DNA from: an uncultured Acidobacteriota bacterium
Lineage (GTDB): Bacteria > Acidobacteriota > Thermoanaerobaculia > Gp7-AA8
NCBI GenBank assembly: GCA_937870635.1
Contig: CALMZP010000160.1
Location: forward strand, 1 to 40,916
Direction: 5' to 3'
DNA: 40,916 bases
The notes under the pieces are model-generated. The model saw only the letters and a program-made list of their open reading frames with translations, was not told where the DNA came from and made no database searches. Shown here one piece after another: positions 11,316 to 21,200 of this stretch. Position numbers and translations under genes: made by a program. How positions within the stretch are numbered: the first letter of the stretch is position 1; every line of letters begins with the position of its first letter.

Positions 11316-12598
11316 TTCTGCTGCTCTCCATTCGTGAGGTCGTTCATCGGTGCCGCCGTGATCCGCTGCAGGTCGGCGAAGGCGTGCTGCAGTTCCGTCT
11401 GCGCGCGGACGAGCTGGAGGCGGACCGCGGCCAGCGTGCGTCGCGCGTCGAGAACCTCCATGTAACCGAACTTGCCGAGACGGTAGCCTTCGCTCACCGC
11501 TTCATAGACACTTTCGGCAGCCGGGATGACCTGCTCGCGAAGACTTCTCACCTCGGCCCGCGAGCGTGCGAGGAAGGAGCGGGCTTCATCGGCGGACTGC
11601 CGAAGGCGGACGATTGCCGCCCGGCGCTCTTCCCGCGCTCGGGCGATGCGCTCACCGGCCTCGATCTTCCCGCCGCGGTTGCGATCGAAAAGCGGGAGCG
11701 GCAACGTCACCGTCGCAACGAACGCGCCCTCGCCCACCTCGAAATGCCGGTATCCGCCTCCGACGGTCACATCGGGAACGGCACGCGCCTGTTCGATACG
11801 GAGCAGTGCCTCCCGTTCCGCGATCTCCGCCGTCCATCGCCCCACCTCGGGATGGCGCTCGATCATCCCCGCCACCGACTCGAGCGAGGGAAGGATCGGG
11901 ACCATGTCGAGATCGCCGGCCGCGCGCTCGAATCGGGGTGAGGTGCTCCCCCACGTCGCGGCGAGGCGCGATCTGGCAGCGGCAAGATCGGCCGCGGCGC
12001 GCTCGCGTTCGATCCGTTCGCTGGCGAGGGAGACCTCGGCGCGCGTCTCTTCAATCGGCGAGACCTTACCGGCCTCCACTCGTGCCGCCACCGTGATCTT
12101 CAGCTCTTCGGCGAGGCGGACAGCACCTGTGCTCAATTCGAGGCGCCGTTGCGCCGAAAGGACATCGATGAATGCGCGGGTCGTTCTGGCAACGATCTCG
12201 AGGCGCCGCGACTCCAGATCCGATCGCCCCAGGTCCAGCGCAGCCCTCGCCGCGCCGGTCCGTGCCGCGCGATCGCCGCCGAGCTCGAGGCGCTGCCCGA
12301 GCTGGAAGGTGGACTGCACGCCGCCGGTCTTCGCGATGTCGCCGCCGAGGTTCTCGGTCGTGCCCGAGATCTCGGGGTTCGGCAGGGCGCGAGCCTGGAG
12401 CACCCGCCCTTCGCGCGCGCGGACCTCGCTGGCCAATGCCGCAATCTCCGGATTCCGGCCGGCGGAAAGAGAGATTGCCTGCTGCAGCGTCAGCTCACCG
12501 GCGGGTTCGCTCGCGGACAGGTTGTCTGGTTCGGTCTGCGCACCCAGGGCCGTTGCGGCCGCGAGCACGCCTGCTGAGAGAAAGCGTAGAAAAGGCAA
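11312..12598 (-). CDS. czcC: Outer membrane channel of the Czc system (TolC family)
   Basis: 428 residues. TTG is taken as start at 12598 because it is preceded by CAGGAG at a 7-bp spacing and opens directly into a signal peptide (FLRFLSAGVLAAATALGAQ). Two outer-membrane-efflux repeats are visible; the first begins LTLQQAISLSAGRNPEIAAL. As first gene of czcCBA it supplies the outer-membrane exit duct. The gene is preceded by only 51 bp after the small His-rich protein gene, which suggests a four-gene unit beginning there. Confidence 0.92.
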   Translation of the reverse strand: MPFLRFLSAGVLAAATALGAQTEPDNLSASEPAGELTLQQAISLSAGRNPEIAALASEVRAREGRVLQARALPNPEISGTTENLGGDIAKTGGVQSTFQLGQRLELGGDRAARTGAARAALDLGRSDLESRRLEIVARTTRAFIDVLSAQRRLELSTGAVRLAEELKITVAARVEAGKVSPIEETRAEVSLASERIERERAAADLAAARSRLAATWGSTSPRFERAAGDLDMVPILPSLESVAGMIERHPEVGRWTAEIAEREALLRIEQARAVPDVTVGGGYRHFEVGEGAFVATVTLPLPLFDRNRGGKIEAGERIARAREERRAAIVRLRQSADEARSFLARSRAEVRSLREQVIPAAESVYEAVSEGYRLGKFGYMEVLDARRTLAAVRLQLVRAQTELQHAFADLQRITAAPMNDLTNGEQQK

Positions 12599-12649
12599 AG
12601 TCCACTCCTGTCGCAGAAAGCGTTAAAGGAACGCGTGCGGGAGTGGCAA

Positions 12650-12994
12650 TCAGATGCGGAAGGTCGAGAGCAGCACCTGGGCGCCTACGTCATCATCGAT
12701 ACGGAGCGCGCCGAACGCGATCGCGTTTCGGTGATGCCCGTGAGCCGGTCGCTCGGCGGATGTCCACGACACCGGCATCAGGATCGGGACGGTGCTGGCG
12801 GGACGGACGATTCGCGGCGGGCTCGAAGCGATGAGGGGGTGCTCATGGCCGCCATGCGCGGCGCCGATCTCCATCACGGCCGAATGATGAGGCTCGGAAT
12901 GATCGTCGAGATCGTGGATGACGACATGCGTCGCCAGCGGCGCTCCGAGGAGCGCCAGGACGAGAATCGCCGGCCGGACGAGCGAACGTTGCAT
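12650..12994 (-). CDS. Small His-rich exported protein heading the czc operon; paralogue of the protein at 4943-5353
   Basis: 114 residues from ATG 12994 (ATG at 13045 also in frame). The hydrophobic N-terminus (LVRPAILVLALLGAPLATHVV) can be a signal or anchor. A His cluster follows (HDLDDHSEPHHS, HGGHEHP), then a Pro/Ser linker and HGHH. The C-terminal ~27 residues share the pattern ending ALRIDDDVGAQVLLSTFRI with [18 protein letters not shown] of the other copy. I know no named family with this end. Position directly before czcC suggests a periplasmic metal-binding or regulatory accessory of the pump; that role is inferred. Confidence 0.65.
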   Translation of the reverse strand: MQRSLVRPAILVLALLGAPLATHVVIHDLDDHSEPHHSAVMEIGAAHGGHEHPLIASSPPRIVRPASTVPILMPVSWTSAERPAHGHHRNAIAFGALRIDDDVGAQVLLSTFRI

Positions 12995-13125
12995 CCGAGG
13001 GCCGAAAATGCCGAGTTCGACCGGATGTATTCCTGCGCCGTGCATCGGAACCGCAAATCTCGAATGGACTTTTCGCGAAACGAACGCCCTTAAAAGGTAC
13101 CCACCGACCAGAACCGCCTCACCAG

Positions 13126-14109
13126 CTACTTCTTCTTGATGGAAAGTCTGGTATTGGAAGGATCCGCGAAGATCGTGGCCGGCGCGGGGAGCGTGGCCAG
13201 CGAGGCGCGGCGATTCTTCGAGATCGACAGGCGCGTGTAGACCTGCGTGGAGAGGATCGACGCGTGGCCGAGGATCTCCTGGACCTCGCGGATGTCCGTG
13301 CCGCTGCTGACGAGCATCGCCGCCATCGTGTGCCGCAGCGAATGCGGCGTGATGTGGCGCTTGATCTCGGCAATGCGCACGTGCTTCTTGAAGATGTTCT
13401 CGATCGAATAGATCGTCAGGCGCGTTCCGCTGCGGCCGACGAACAGCGCCGGCGTATCGAGGCTGCGGTCGCCGCGAAGCTCGAGGTACTGCGTGAACGC
13501 GGTGATGACGACGTCCGAAGTGAGCGTGACCGCCCGTCCCCGCGTGGCGCGGCCGGTGATCTGGATCTGGCGCTTGTCAACGTCGACGTCGGAAACGTTC
13601 AGGGCGACGAGCTCGCCGATGCGGATGCCCGTCGAGAAAAGAAGCTCGAGGATGATGTTGTCGCGAACCGCACAGAAGTATCGGTTCCGCCCGCCGGGCG
13701 ATTGATCGCGCGACGAAGCGAGGCTTGCGATCAGCTCTTTCGGAGCGGCCAGGAGCGCGCGGATCTCGCGCGTCGAGAGCACCGTGGGAACGCGGTTCTC
13801 GACCGGCTTCTTGATGCGCAGCTTCCGCGCGGGCGATTCCGTGACCACGCCCGATTCCTCGAGATAACGAAAGAAGACTTTGAGAGCGGCGACCTTGCGG
13901 CGAATCGAAGTATCGCGATACGGCCCGGTCCCGAGTTTGTCCAGATAACCCTCGAGATGCTCCGGCGTGATGTCGACCATCGCCGCGTCGCTGACGTGCG
14001 TATGGAACTGGCTCAGATCTGACTGATACGCGCGCAGAGTCCGGTCGGAAAGGTTCCGGACGGTCTGGCCGTGCTCGAGAAAATCGGCTATCGCCTGCTG
14101 CACGTTCAT
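13126..14109 (-). CDS. XerC/XerD-like tyrosine recombinase
   Basis: 327 residues. An N-terminal SAM-like core-binding domain (~1-95) is followed by the catalytic domain. Visible active-site residues are R163 (STGIRIGEL), H256-x-x-R259 (PHSLRH), H282 (LGHASI) and nucleophile Y291 (VYTRLS). The beta-hairpin lysine (XerD K172, motif GKG) is replaced by R187 in GRATRGR. It resolves dimers or integrates elements by strand exchange; whether this is the chromosomal Xer or an element integrase is not decidable, and no att-like repeat was found. A well-formed promoter lies just upstream (14156-14183). The basic tail RLSIKKK is unusual. Confidence 0.88.
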   Translation of the reverse strand: MNVQQAIADFLEHGQTVRNLSDRTLRAYQSDLSQFHTHVSDAAMVDITPEHLEGYLDKLGTGPYRDTSIRRKVAALKVFFRYLEESGVVTESPARKLRIKKPVENRVPTVLSTREIRALLAAPKELIASLASSRDQSPGGRNRYFCAVRDNIILELLFSTGIRIGELVALNVSDVDVDKRQIQITGRATRGRAVTLTSDVVITAFTQYLELRGDRSLDTPALFVGRSGTRLTIYSIENIFKKHVRIAEIKRHITPHSLRHTMAAMLVSSGTDIREVQEILGHASILSTQVYTRLSISKNRRASLATLPAPATIFADPSNTRLSIKKK

Positions 14110-14155
14110 GATCGACTCTTCACTGGAAGTTTACGGGGGGAAGGACCCGACCGAA

Positions 14156-14183
14156 AGTCTAGCTTGGGCCGGGGCGAAGTCAA
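14156..14183 (-). promoter_or_regulatory. Sigma-70-type promoter for the tyrosine recombinase gene
   Basis: On the minus strand, TTGACT (14183-14178) and TAGACT (14161-14156) are separated by 16 bp, giving transcription start near 14149 and a leader of about 40 nt before the ATG at 14109. Match is by eye only. Confidence 0.5.
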
Positions 14184-14247
14184 GTATTATTTGTTCTGTC
14201 GATATGCTGTAAAAGCATCACAATACGAGACGTAGCCGTCCATACCC

Positions 14248-14625
14248 ATGAAAGGACAACGCCTTTTCGTCCGCGCCATCGAAAGCGCCGATTCCGGCGC
14301 GGTGGAGGCCTTCCTGCGCGCCGAGGGGAAGAACGGGACAGTTCCGGCATGTGGTCTGCTCGGGAAGCTCGCCGGCGAACTGGTCGCGATCCTCGCGATG
14401 CGGATCACGGCCGAAGGGGTGGAGATCGACGACATTGTGGTAGCGAGCGATCTTCGCCGGAAGCGCATCGGCCGGGCGATGCTCGCGGAACTGGAGCAGA
14501 TCGCCGTGAAGATGGACCGGCCTCAGCTGCTGGTCCGCGATGCAGACGAGCAGTCAGCCGAATTTCTGAAGCGAGTCGGGTTCGAGCGGGAGGGTCCTCG
14601 GTGGATACGAAAGGTTGCAACCTGA
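14248..14625 (+). CDS. GNAT-family N-acetyltransferase
   Basis: 125 residues covering one GNAT fold. The acetyl-CoA loop is visible as VASDLRRKRIGRAMLAELE (R/Q-x-x-G-x-G/A type), followed by a C-terminal VGFEREGPRWIRK strand typical of the family. Transfers an acetyl group from acetyl-CoA to an unknown amine. No strong ribosome site is visible. The next gene begins inside its last 25 bases at GTG 14601, so the two are translationally linked. Confidence 0.85.
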   Translation: MKGQRLFVRAIESADSGAVEAFLRAEGKNGTVPACGLLGKLAGELVAILAMRITAEGVEIDDIVVASDLRRKRIGRAMLAELEQIAVKMDRPQLLVRDADEQSAEFLKRVGFEREGPRWIRKVAT

Positions 14626-16835
14626 ACGAGCGCGGCGCCCGCGGAGTCATCGCGGCCGCGCTGATCATCGCCGCCGCATGCGGGCGTTCGACGGCGGTCG
14701 CCCCGCCCGACGCGCCGGCAGCAACTCCGGCAGCGGTGGTCGAAGAGGAAGCGCTTCCATCCACCCTGTCCGAAGCGCGTTCGCTGCGCCGCGCCGCGAA
14801 GCTCGATCTGTACGAACGCGGCCTCCGGAAACTCTCCGGTTCTGACGACGCGAGCATCGCGTCGCGCGCCTCGTCTCTTCTGGCCCTTCATCTCTTCGAT
14901 CAGAAGCGATACGACGAAGCCGTCACTGCCCTGCAGGCCGCGGCGGAACGGTCGCCTCTCCTCGCTCCCTTCCTGCGCCTCCGTCTCATCGAAGCGGAGC
15001 TCGGCCGCGGAAATGTCGCCGGAGCAATTCAGGCCGCCGAACAGGTCTTGGCGTCACCCGATACCACCGCCGCGACCGTGGCCGGTCTTCGTCTTCCCGC
15101 CCTCCATGCCGCTGCCGGAAACCGTGAGGCTGCCGATTCCGCATTCGTTGCGGCAATGGCGGTCCCCATCGACGAGAACAGCGAAAAAGAGCTTCTCGAT
15201 CTGGCGGCGCTCCTCGGTCAGCACGGCCGGGGCGATCTCGCGGCGAAAGTCCGCATGCGGCTCCTCACCGATTACACGAGCGGCCGTTTCACCGAAAAGA
15301 TCTACGGCGATCTCGCCGCGTCATCCGACTCGCCGCTCGATCTGCTGCCGCTCGAAGACGCGACGCGGCTTGCGCGGAGTCTCGCTCGCGCGAACCGCTA
15401 CGATCAGGCGCTCGACTATCTGCAGCGGATCCGCACGCGCTTCCCCGAGTCGGGAACCAGTGACTTCTACCGCGGCGTCTACCTGCGGTCGCTCTTCAAC
15501 TCCCGCGGCTACACCCGTCTCGTCGACGAGACAGCGACGGAGACCTTCACCGACCCGTCCCTGCTCCTGCTCCGCGCCCGCGCCGCATGGCGTGACGATC
15601 GGCCGGAGCTCTTTCTGAGCATCCTCGAAGATCTGGAGAAACGCTTCCCTCGGAGTCGCGAAGCGATCGAGGCGAAGGTCCAGCGAGCGAAGTACTACGT
15701 CACAGACAACATCGACTACGAGGAGTCGCTCGAGAACCTGAAAGCGGCACTCGACGCCGGCGCCTCCGGCAACGACGGCGAGAATCTCTGGACTCTCGGC
15801 TGGACTTACGTGCTCGCGGGCCGGGACGACGAGGCGCTGGCCACGTTCGACAAGTATCTCGCCACGTATCCGGACGGCGATTATCGAACGAACTCGCTCT
15901 TCTGGTCCGGCAAGGTCCACGAGCGCAACGGCCGCCTCGCCGAGCGCGACGCCAGCCTGCGTCAGGTGATTGCCGAATACCCCTACAACTACTACGCGTA
16001 CCGGGCGAGAGAGATTCTCGGCATTCCCACGGTCGCCGCCGATGCGGTCGCCAACGGGAACGTCTTCCCGAACGTCGATGCGGACCTCGCGGCGATCCCG
16101 GCCGCGCGTCTGGACACGGTGCGTGAACTTCTCGCGATCGAGCTCGGACGGGATGCTTCCCGAGAAATGAAAGCCATCGCCGCCGCCTGGCCCGACAACC
16201 TCGGGGCCGCGTTCCTGCTGGCAGACGTCTACGTACAGAGCGGCGAGCCGTTCCGAGCCAACGGTATCCTGCAGCGGCGCTTTCGCCAGTTCGTGCGTCA
16301 CGGAGGGGAGAACGTGCCGCGGCGTTTCTGGGAGATCCTCTATCCTCTCAATTACTGGGAGGCGATCGAGCGCGAAGCCGCCCGGCGTGAGCTCGATCCG
16401 TACCTGATCGCGTCAATCATCCGCCAGGAGAGCGGGTTCGAGCCGACGACAGTCTCGAACGCCGGAGCGGTCGGGCTCATGCAGATCATGCCGAACGAAG
16501 GCGCCCGGATCGCGTCGCTCGCCGGGCTGGACAACGTGACGCGGGAGCAGCTCTTCGATCCGTACGAGAACATCGCCGTCGGTGCCGCGGAGTACTCACA
16601 GAAACTTGCGCGCATGGAAGGCAACCCGATCCTGGCGATCGCGGCCTACAACGCGGGCGAAGAGGCCGTTGGCAGATGGCTTGCTCGAATGCCCCTTGGC
16701 GACCCTGATTTATTTGTAGAGTCAATCGCGTACGCTGAGACAAAGTTGTACGTGAAAACGGTAACCAGGAACCGGTTCGAATACCGGCGGATTTATGAAA
16801 GCAGCAGCCAGCAGTCACGGCCCCGGTCGCAGTAA
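14601..16835 (+). CDS. Soluble-lytic-transglycosylase-like lipoprotein with TPR-type repeats
   Basis: 744 residues from GTG 14601, chosen because GGGAGGG lies about 7 bp upstream and the first residues form a lipoprotein signal (VIAAALIIAAACGRS). Residues ~50-560 are helical tetratricopeptide-like repeats (FDKYLATYPDGDYRTNSLFWSGKVHE). The C-terminal SLT domain holds the catalytic glutamate E610 in IIRQESGF, plus NAGAVGLMQIMP and AIAAYNAGEEAVGRW. It cleaves peptidoglycan between MurNAc and GlcNAc to form 1,6-anhydro ends in the periplasm. Its end overlaps the next gene by 41 bp. Confidence 0.92.
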   Translation: MDTKGCNLNERGARGVIAAALIIAAACGRSTAVAPPDAPAATPAAVVEEEALPSTLSEARSLRRAAKLDLYERGLRKLSGSDDASIASRASSLLALHLFDQKRYDEAVTALQAAAERSPLLAPFLRLRLIEAELGRGNVAGAIQAAEQVLASPDTTAATVAGLRLPALHAAAGNREAADSAFVAAMAVPIDENSEKELLDLAALLGQHGRGDLAAKVRMRLLTDYTSGRFTEKIYGDLAASSDSPLDLLPLEDATRLARSLARANRYDQALDYLQRIRTRFPESGTSDFYRGVYLRSLFNSRGYTRLVDETATETFTDPSLLLLRARAAWRDDRPELFLSILEDLEKRFPRSREAIEAKVQRAKYYVTDNIDYEESLENLKAALDAGASGNDGENLWTLGWTYVLAGRDDEALATFDKYLATYPDGDYRTNSLFWSGKVHERNGRLAERDASLRQVIAEYPYNYYAYRAREILGIPTVAADAVANGNVFPNVDADLAAIPAARLDTVRELLAIELGRDASREMKAIAAAWPDNLGAAFLLADVYVQSGEPFRANGILQRRFRQFVRHGGENVPRRFWEILYPLNYWEAIEREAARRELDPYLIASIIRQESGFEPTTVSNAGAVGLMQIMPNEGARIASLAGLDNVTREQLFDPYENIAVGAAEYSQKLARMEGNPILAIAAYNAGEEAVGRWLARMPLGDPDLFVESIAYAETKLYVKTVTRNRFEYRRIYESSSQQSRPRSQ

Positions 16836-18213
16836 CGTCGCCATTTCCCTGATTCTCGTCATTCTGTACGCCCTGCCAGCGACCGCCGCGAATCAGTTGA
16901 CTCTGAAACGCGGCGAGACCGTCAAACGGGGAGAGCTGGTCGGCGTGGTCGACGTCACCGTCGACCCCGGAATCGAAAGCGCGAAGGTGTGGATCACGAT
17001 CGACGGCCAGAAGATTGCCGAGGGGATCATGTGGCCGCATCGGGTGAATGTCGATTTCGGACCGACGGCCGTCGAACACAGGATCGCCATCACCGCCATC
17101 GGCCCCGACAAACGACGCGTGCAATGGCACGAGACGATCAATCGCGGCCACCTTCCGCTCACGGTCAAAGTACAGGCCGTCGACCTCGGATCGCGCCTGT
17201 TCGAAGCAAAAACGACCGCGCCGAAGAATGATCCCGTCGTCGCGGTCGAGCTCTGGGACCACGCGACGAAGGTCGCCACGGTGACCGAACCTCCTTTCCG
17301 GTTCGAAGTGCCGGCGGAGGTGCTCGCCAGCGGATTCGTGCAGGTGACTGCGCGATCGCAGGCGGGCAATGAGGCCGCCGACTTCTGGTCCGCGTCCGGT
17401 GACGTTCACGTCGAATCGATCCAGGTTCGAACGGTTCCGATCTTCGTATCGGTGATCGATCGGAATGGTTCTACGCGCGACGATGTCGATCGCTCGCTCT
17501 TCCGCATCATGGATAACGAGGCGGAGGGGACGATCGTCGAGTTTGGAAATGCGTTCGACCAGCCGATCTCGATCGCGCTGCTGCTCGACGCCTCGGCGAG
17601 CATGACGCACAGCATGGCATCGGCATCGAAGGCCGCCCTCGAATTTGCAACCAACACGCTCAAGGCGGGTGACCGCTGCAGCGTCACCGCGGTGCAGGAC
17701 GTTCCGCGGAGGAAGCAGCCGCTCACCGGCGAGCGTGACCTCGTGGCCAAAGCACTCCAGGGAATCGCCCCGGCCGGCCGCACGGCGCTCTACGACGCCA
17801 TTGCCAGTGCGATCCGGGAGTTGAAGGACGAGAAGAACCGCCGGGCGATCGTCATCCTCACCGATGGCGGAGACACCGAATCCGTTCGCTCATTCAACGA
17901 GATCGAGAAGACCTCGGTCGAGGCGGGGATTCCGCTGTACTTCATCGTGTACGACACGGGGCTTCAGTCGCAGCAGCGCGATGTGGAGCGGCTCAACCAT
18001 CTGGCCGTCGAAACCGGCGGCTTCCTGGCCGTCGCCACCAAACAGGACCTCGGAGCCAAGTATGGGGAGATCGAGAGGGATCTCCGCGCCCAGTTCGCGA
18101 TCCTCTATCAGGTCACCGATTTCGTCCGGCCGAAGGAATGGCGGCGGGTCCGGGTGACGCTGGCATCGCCTAAATTGACCGCCAGGACGATCCGTGGGTA
18201 CTTCACACCATAA
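16795..18213 (+). CDS. Exported VWFA-related domain protein (acidobacterial type)
   Basis: 472 residues. A signal peptide (ISLILVILYALPATAANQ) is followed by ~200 residues of beta-rich repeats and then a von Willebrand A domain starting near VPIFVSVIDRNG. The MIDAS motif D-A-S-A-S begins at D265 (LLLDASASM), with later AGRTALYDAI and ILTDGGDTES. This architecture matches the VWFA-related proteins that are expanded in Acidobacteria. Likely binds a divalent cation and a partner in the periplasm or at the surface; the partner is unknown. Overlaps the transglycosylase gene and lies 12 bp before mfd. Confidence 0.85.
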   Translation: MKAAASSHGPGRSNVAISLILVILYALPATAANQLTLKRGETVKRGELVGVVDVTVDPGIESAKVWITIDGQKIAEGIMWPHRVNVDFGPTAVEHRIAITAIGPDKRRVQWHETINRGHLPLTVKVQAVDLGSRLFEAKTTAPKNDPVVAVELWDHATKVATVTEPPFRFEVPAEVLASGFVQVTARSQAGNEAADFWSASGDVHVESIQVRTVPIFVSVIDRNGSTRDDVDRSLFRIMDNEAEGTIVEFGNAFDQPISIALLLDASASMTHSMASASKAALEFATNTLKAGDRCSVTAVQDVPRRKQPLTGERDLVAKALQGIAPAGRTALYDAIASAIRELKDEKNRRAIVILTDGGDTESVRSFNEIEKTSVEAGIPLYFIVYDTGLQSQQRDVERLNHLAVETGGFLAVATKQDLGAKYGEIERDLRAQFAILYQVTDFVRPKEWRRVRVTLASPKLTARTIRGYFTP

Positions 18214-18225
18214 AATCCCGCGCGC

Positions 18226-21200
18226 ATGACGCGCAATGACCGCCTGATCGCGTCGCTCCGCGCGGAAGTCGCCCGGAGCGATTTTTTTTCGAGCTTGTGG
18301 AGCGCGGGCGACCTCGCCCGCGTCGATGCAACCCACGCCGCTGTGTGGAGCGCGGGCGACCTCGCCCGCGTCCCCGCCCGCAACCGCGTCGAGCTCACGG
18401 GCGCGTCCGTCGAAGCCCGCGCGTTGATCCTAGCGGCATTGCAGGAAAAATCGAAGCGACGCCTGGCCATCGTCGTACCCGGCGAAGCGGCGACCGCGGA
18501 CTTCGAGACCGCGCTCCGCCTCTTCCACCGCGATCCGCGGTGCGTTTCGGTTTACCCGAGTCCGTCGCTCTCCCCGTATCAGGATGTAGCCCCGTCGCTC
18601 GGCGTCGTGCGCGAAGAGATTCGCGCCATCGGGATGATCGCCGACCGCGCCGCGGATGTTCTGATCGTTCCGGCGCGCGCCCTCTTCCAGCGCCTTCCGC
18701 AACCGGATGAGTTCCGCGCCCGAATGGTGCATATCTCCGAAGGTGACGAACTCGACATGCACGCCTTGCTGCAGACTCTGGTCGAGAACGGGTTCGTCCG
18801 GACCGATCTCGTCGGCGAGACGGGCGAGTTCGCGTTCCGCGGCGGCATCCTCGATCTGTTTCCTCCGACCACCCAGCGGCCCGTACGCATCGAGCTTTTC
18901 GGCGATACCGTCGAATCGCTGCGGTGGTTCGATGTCGAGACGCAGCGTTCGGACGATCCTTCCGGCCCGGTCGCGGTGATGCCGATGACTCAGTTCCCTC
19001 TCGACAAGGCCGCGCGGTCGGCTCTGGCGCGCCGGCTCTCTCTCGATTTTCAGGATCCAATCTACAAACGCGACCTCGCTGAGAAGATCGACCGCCTTTC
19101 GGAGAACGGAACGTTCCCGGGCATCGAACACTACCTTCCGATCGCGGCGAACTCGATCACCTTCGCAGACGTAATCGGCAGCGACGAGTGGTCGCTGGTC
19201 CTCATCGAGCCCGACCAGATCATCACGACCATCGCCAAGTTCGAATCGCTTCTCCGGTCGGAGTACGAGGTGGCTTCGGAGAAAGGTCGCGCGGCCTATC
19301 CACCGGAGAAGATCGTGGCTCCCGGCGCGGACGTTCTCCAGTTCACCGGCTCCGCGCGCCTGGCGATGAGCGAAGTCCACGTTCGCGACGCAGGCGGAAC
19401 CACGGAGCTGCGGGTGCACGCGCCTCAGACGGATCGATTCACGAACCGGCTCAGCGAGTTCACCGCGGATCTGAATCGCGGTCACCGCGAAGGACAACGT
19501 CAGCTGTTCTTCTGCGCGACGAAAGGCGGCGCCGAGAAGGTCGAGCGCCTGTTGCGTGAGTTCGGCGTTCCCTTTGTCAACGACTCGCCGGCGTTCGCAC
19601 AGGACGTGGTGGTGACATCAGGCAATCTCGCGCGGGGATTCTCGTTCGGCGAGATCAACCTCACGGCCTACTCGGAATGGGACCTCTTCGAGCCGCCCAC
19701 GTCGACTCGGGTCGGCGGCCGCAAGAAGACCGATGCCTTCGTCACCGATCTTCGCGACCTCAAGGTCGGCGACTACATCGTGCACGTCGATCACGGCGTC
19801 GGCCGGTACGTCGGGTTGCAGCGGATTCCGTTCGGCGCCACCGAGCGTGAAGTGATGGAGATCGAGTACGGCTCCGGCGGCAAGCTCCTCATGCCGATGG
19901 AGAACCTCAACCTCATCCAGAAGTACTCGGGTGGCGGCGACGCGCAGCCGAAGCTGGACAAACTCGGCGGCACGGCCTGGGCACGCACGAAGGCGAACGT
20001 CAAGAAGGCCATGCGCGACATGGCCGACGAGCTGCTCAAGCTCTACGCAACGCGGCAGATGGTCACCGGTCACGCCTTCAGCAAGGACTCACCCTGGCAA
20101 TTCGAGTTCGAGGATGCCTTCGAGTTCGATGAGACCGAGGACCAGCTCGCGGCGATCGACGACGTGAAGTCGGACATGGAGTCGCGCAAGCCGATGGACC
20201 GCCTGCTGTGCGGCGACGTCGGTTACGGCAAGACCGAAGTGGCGATGCGCGCGGCGTTCAAGTCGGTGATGGACGGGAAGCAGGTCGCCGTGCTGGCCCC
20301 GACCACGGTCCTCGCCTTCCAGCACTATCAGACGTTCCTCCGCCGCTTCGCGTCGTTCCCCGTAACGATCGAGCTGATGACGCGGTACTACTCCGCAAAA
20401 GAGCAGAAGGAGATCCTCCGGAAGCTCGAGGCAGGTGAGATCGACATCGTCATCGGGACGCATCGTGTCCTCTCGAAGGACATCGCGTTCAAGGACATCG
20501 GTCTGCTCATCATCGACGAAGAGCAGCGCTTCGGCGTCGCCCAGAAGGAGAAAGTCAAGCAGGTCAAGAAGGCCGTCGACGTCCTGGCCATGTCGGCGAC
20601 TCCGATTCCGCGCACGCTGCACATGTCGCTGGTCGGCATCCGCGACATCTCGGTCATCGAGACTCCGCCGAAAGACCGCCTCGCCATCCAGACCGCCGTC
20701 GTTCCGTTCAACGACGAATTCATCCGGGAGGCGATCGAGTTCGAGACCGGCCGCGGCGGCCAGGTCTTCTTCGTCCACAACCGCGTCGAGTCGATCTACG
20801 GGATGAAGGAGTATCTCGAGAAACTGGTTCCCGGTCTCCGCGTCATCGTCGGCCATGGCCAGATGGAAGAGCGGGAGCTGGAAAGGGCCATGCTCGCGTT
20901 CATCAAACGCGAATACGACGTCCTGCTGGCCACGACCATCATCGAGAACGGGATCGACATCCCCGCCTGCAACACGATCCTCATCAATCACGCGGAACGT
21001 TTTGGCCTTTCGCAGCTCTACCAGCTGCGCGGCCGCGTCGGACGCAGCGACCGCCTCGCCTTCTGCTACCTTCTCGTCCCCAGCGACCGCGTGCTCACGA
21101 GCGACGCCCGCAAACGCCTGGCAGCCATCCAGGAGTTCTCCGACCTCGGCGCCGGATTCCGCATCGCCGCGCGCGACCTCGAGATCCGCGGAGCGGGCAA

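Noticed and set aside
13126-14109. Metal block as an integrated island driven by the adjacent recombinase
   Set aside because: No attachment-site repeats, tRNA boundary or composition shift found at its edges; kept as unproven.
14349-14600. Longer N-terminus for the lytic transglycosylase
   Set aside because: That stretch overlaps the GNAT gene in another frame; GTG 14601 has a good ribosome site and opens into a lipoprotein signal.
18282-18289. T8 run in mfd as a disruptive frameshift
   Set aside because: The frame is intact on both sides and continues into normal Mfd sequence; only slippage potential remains.
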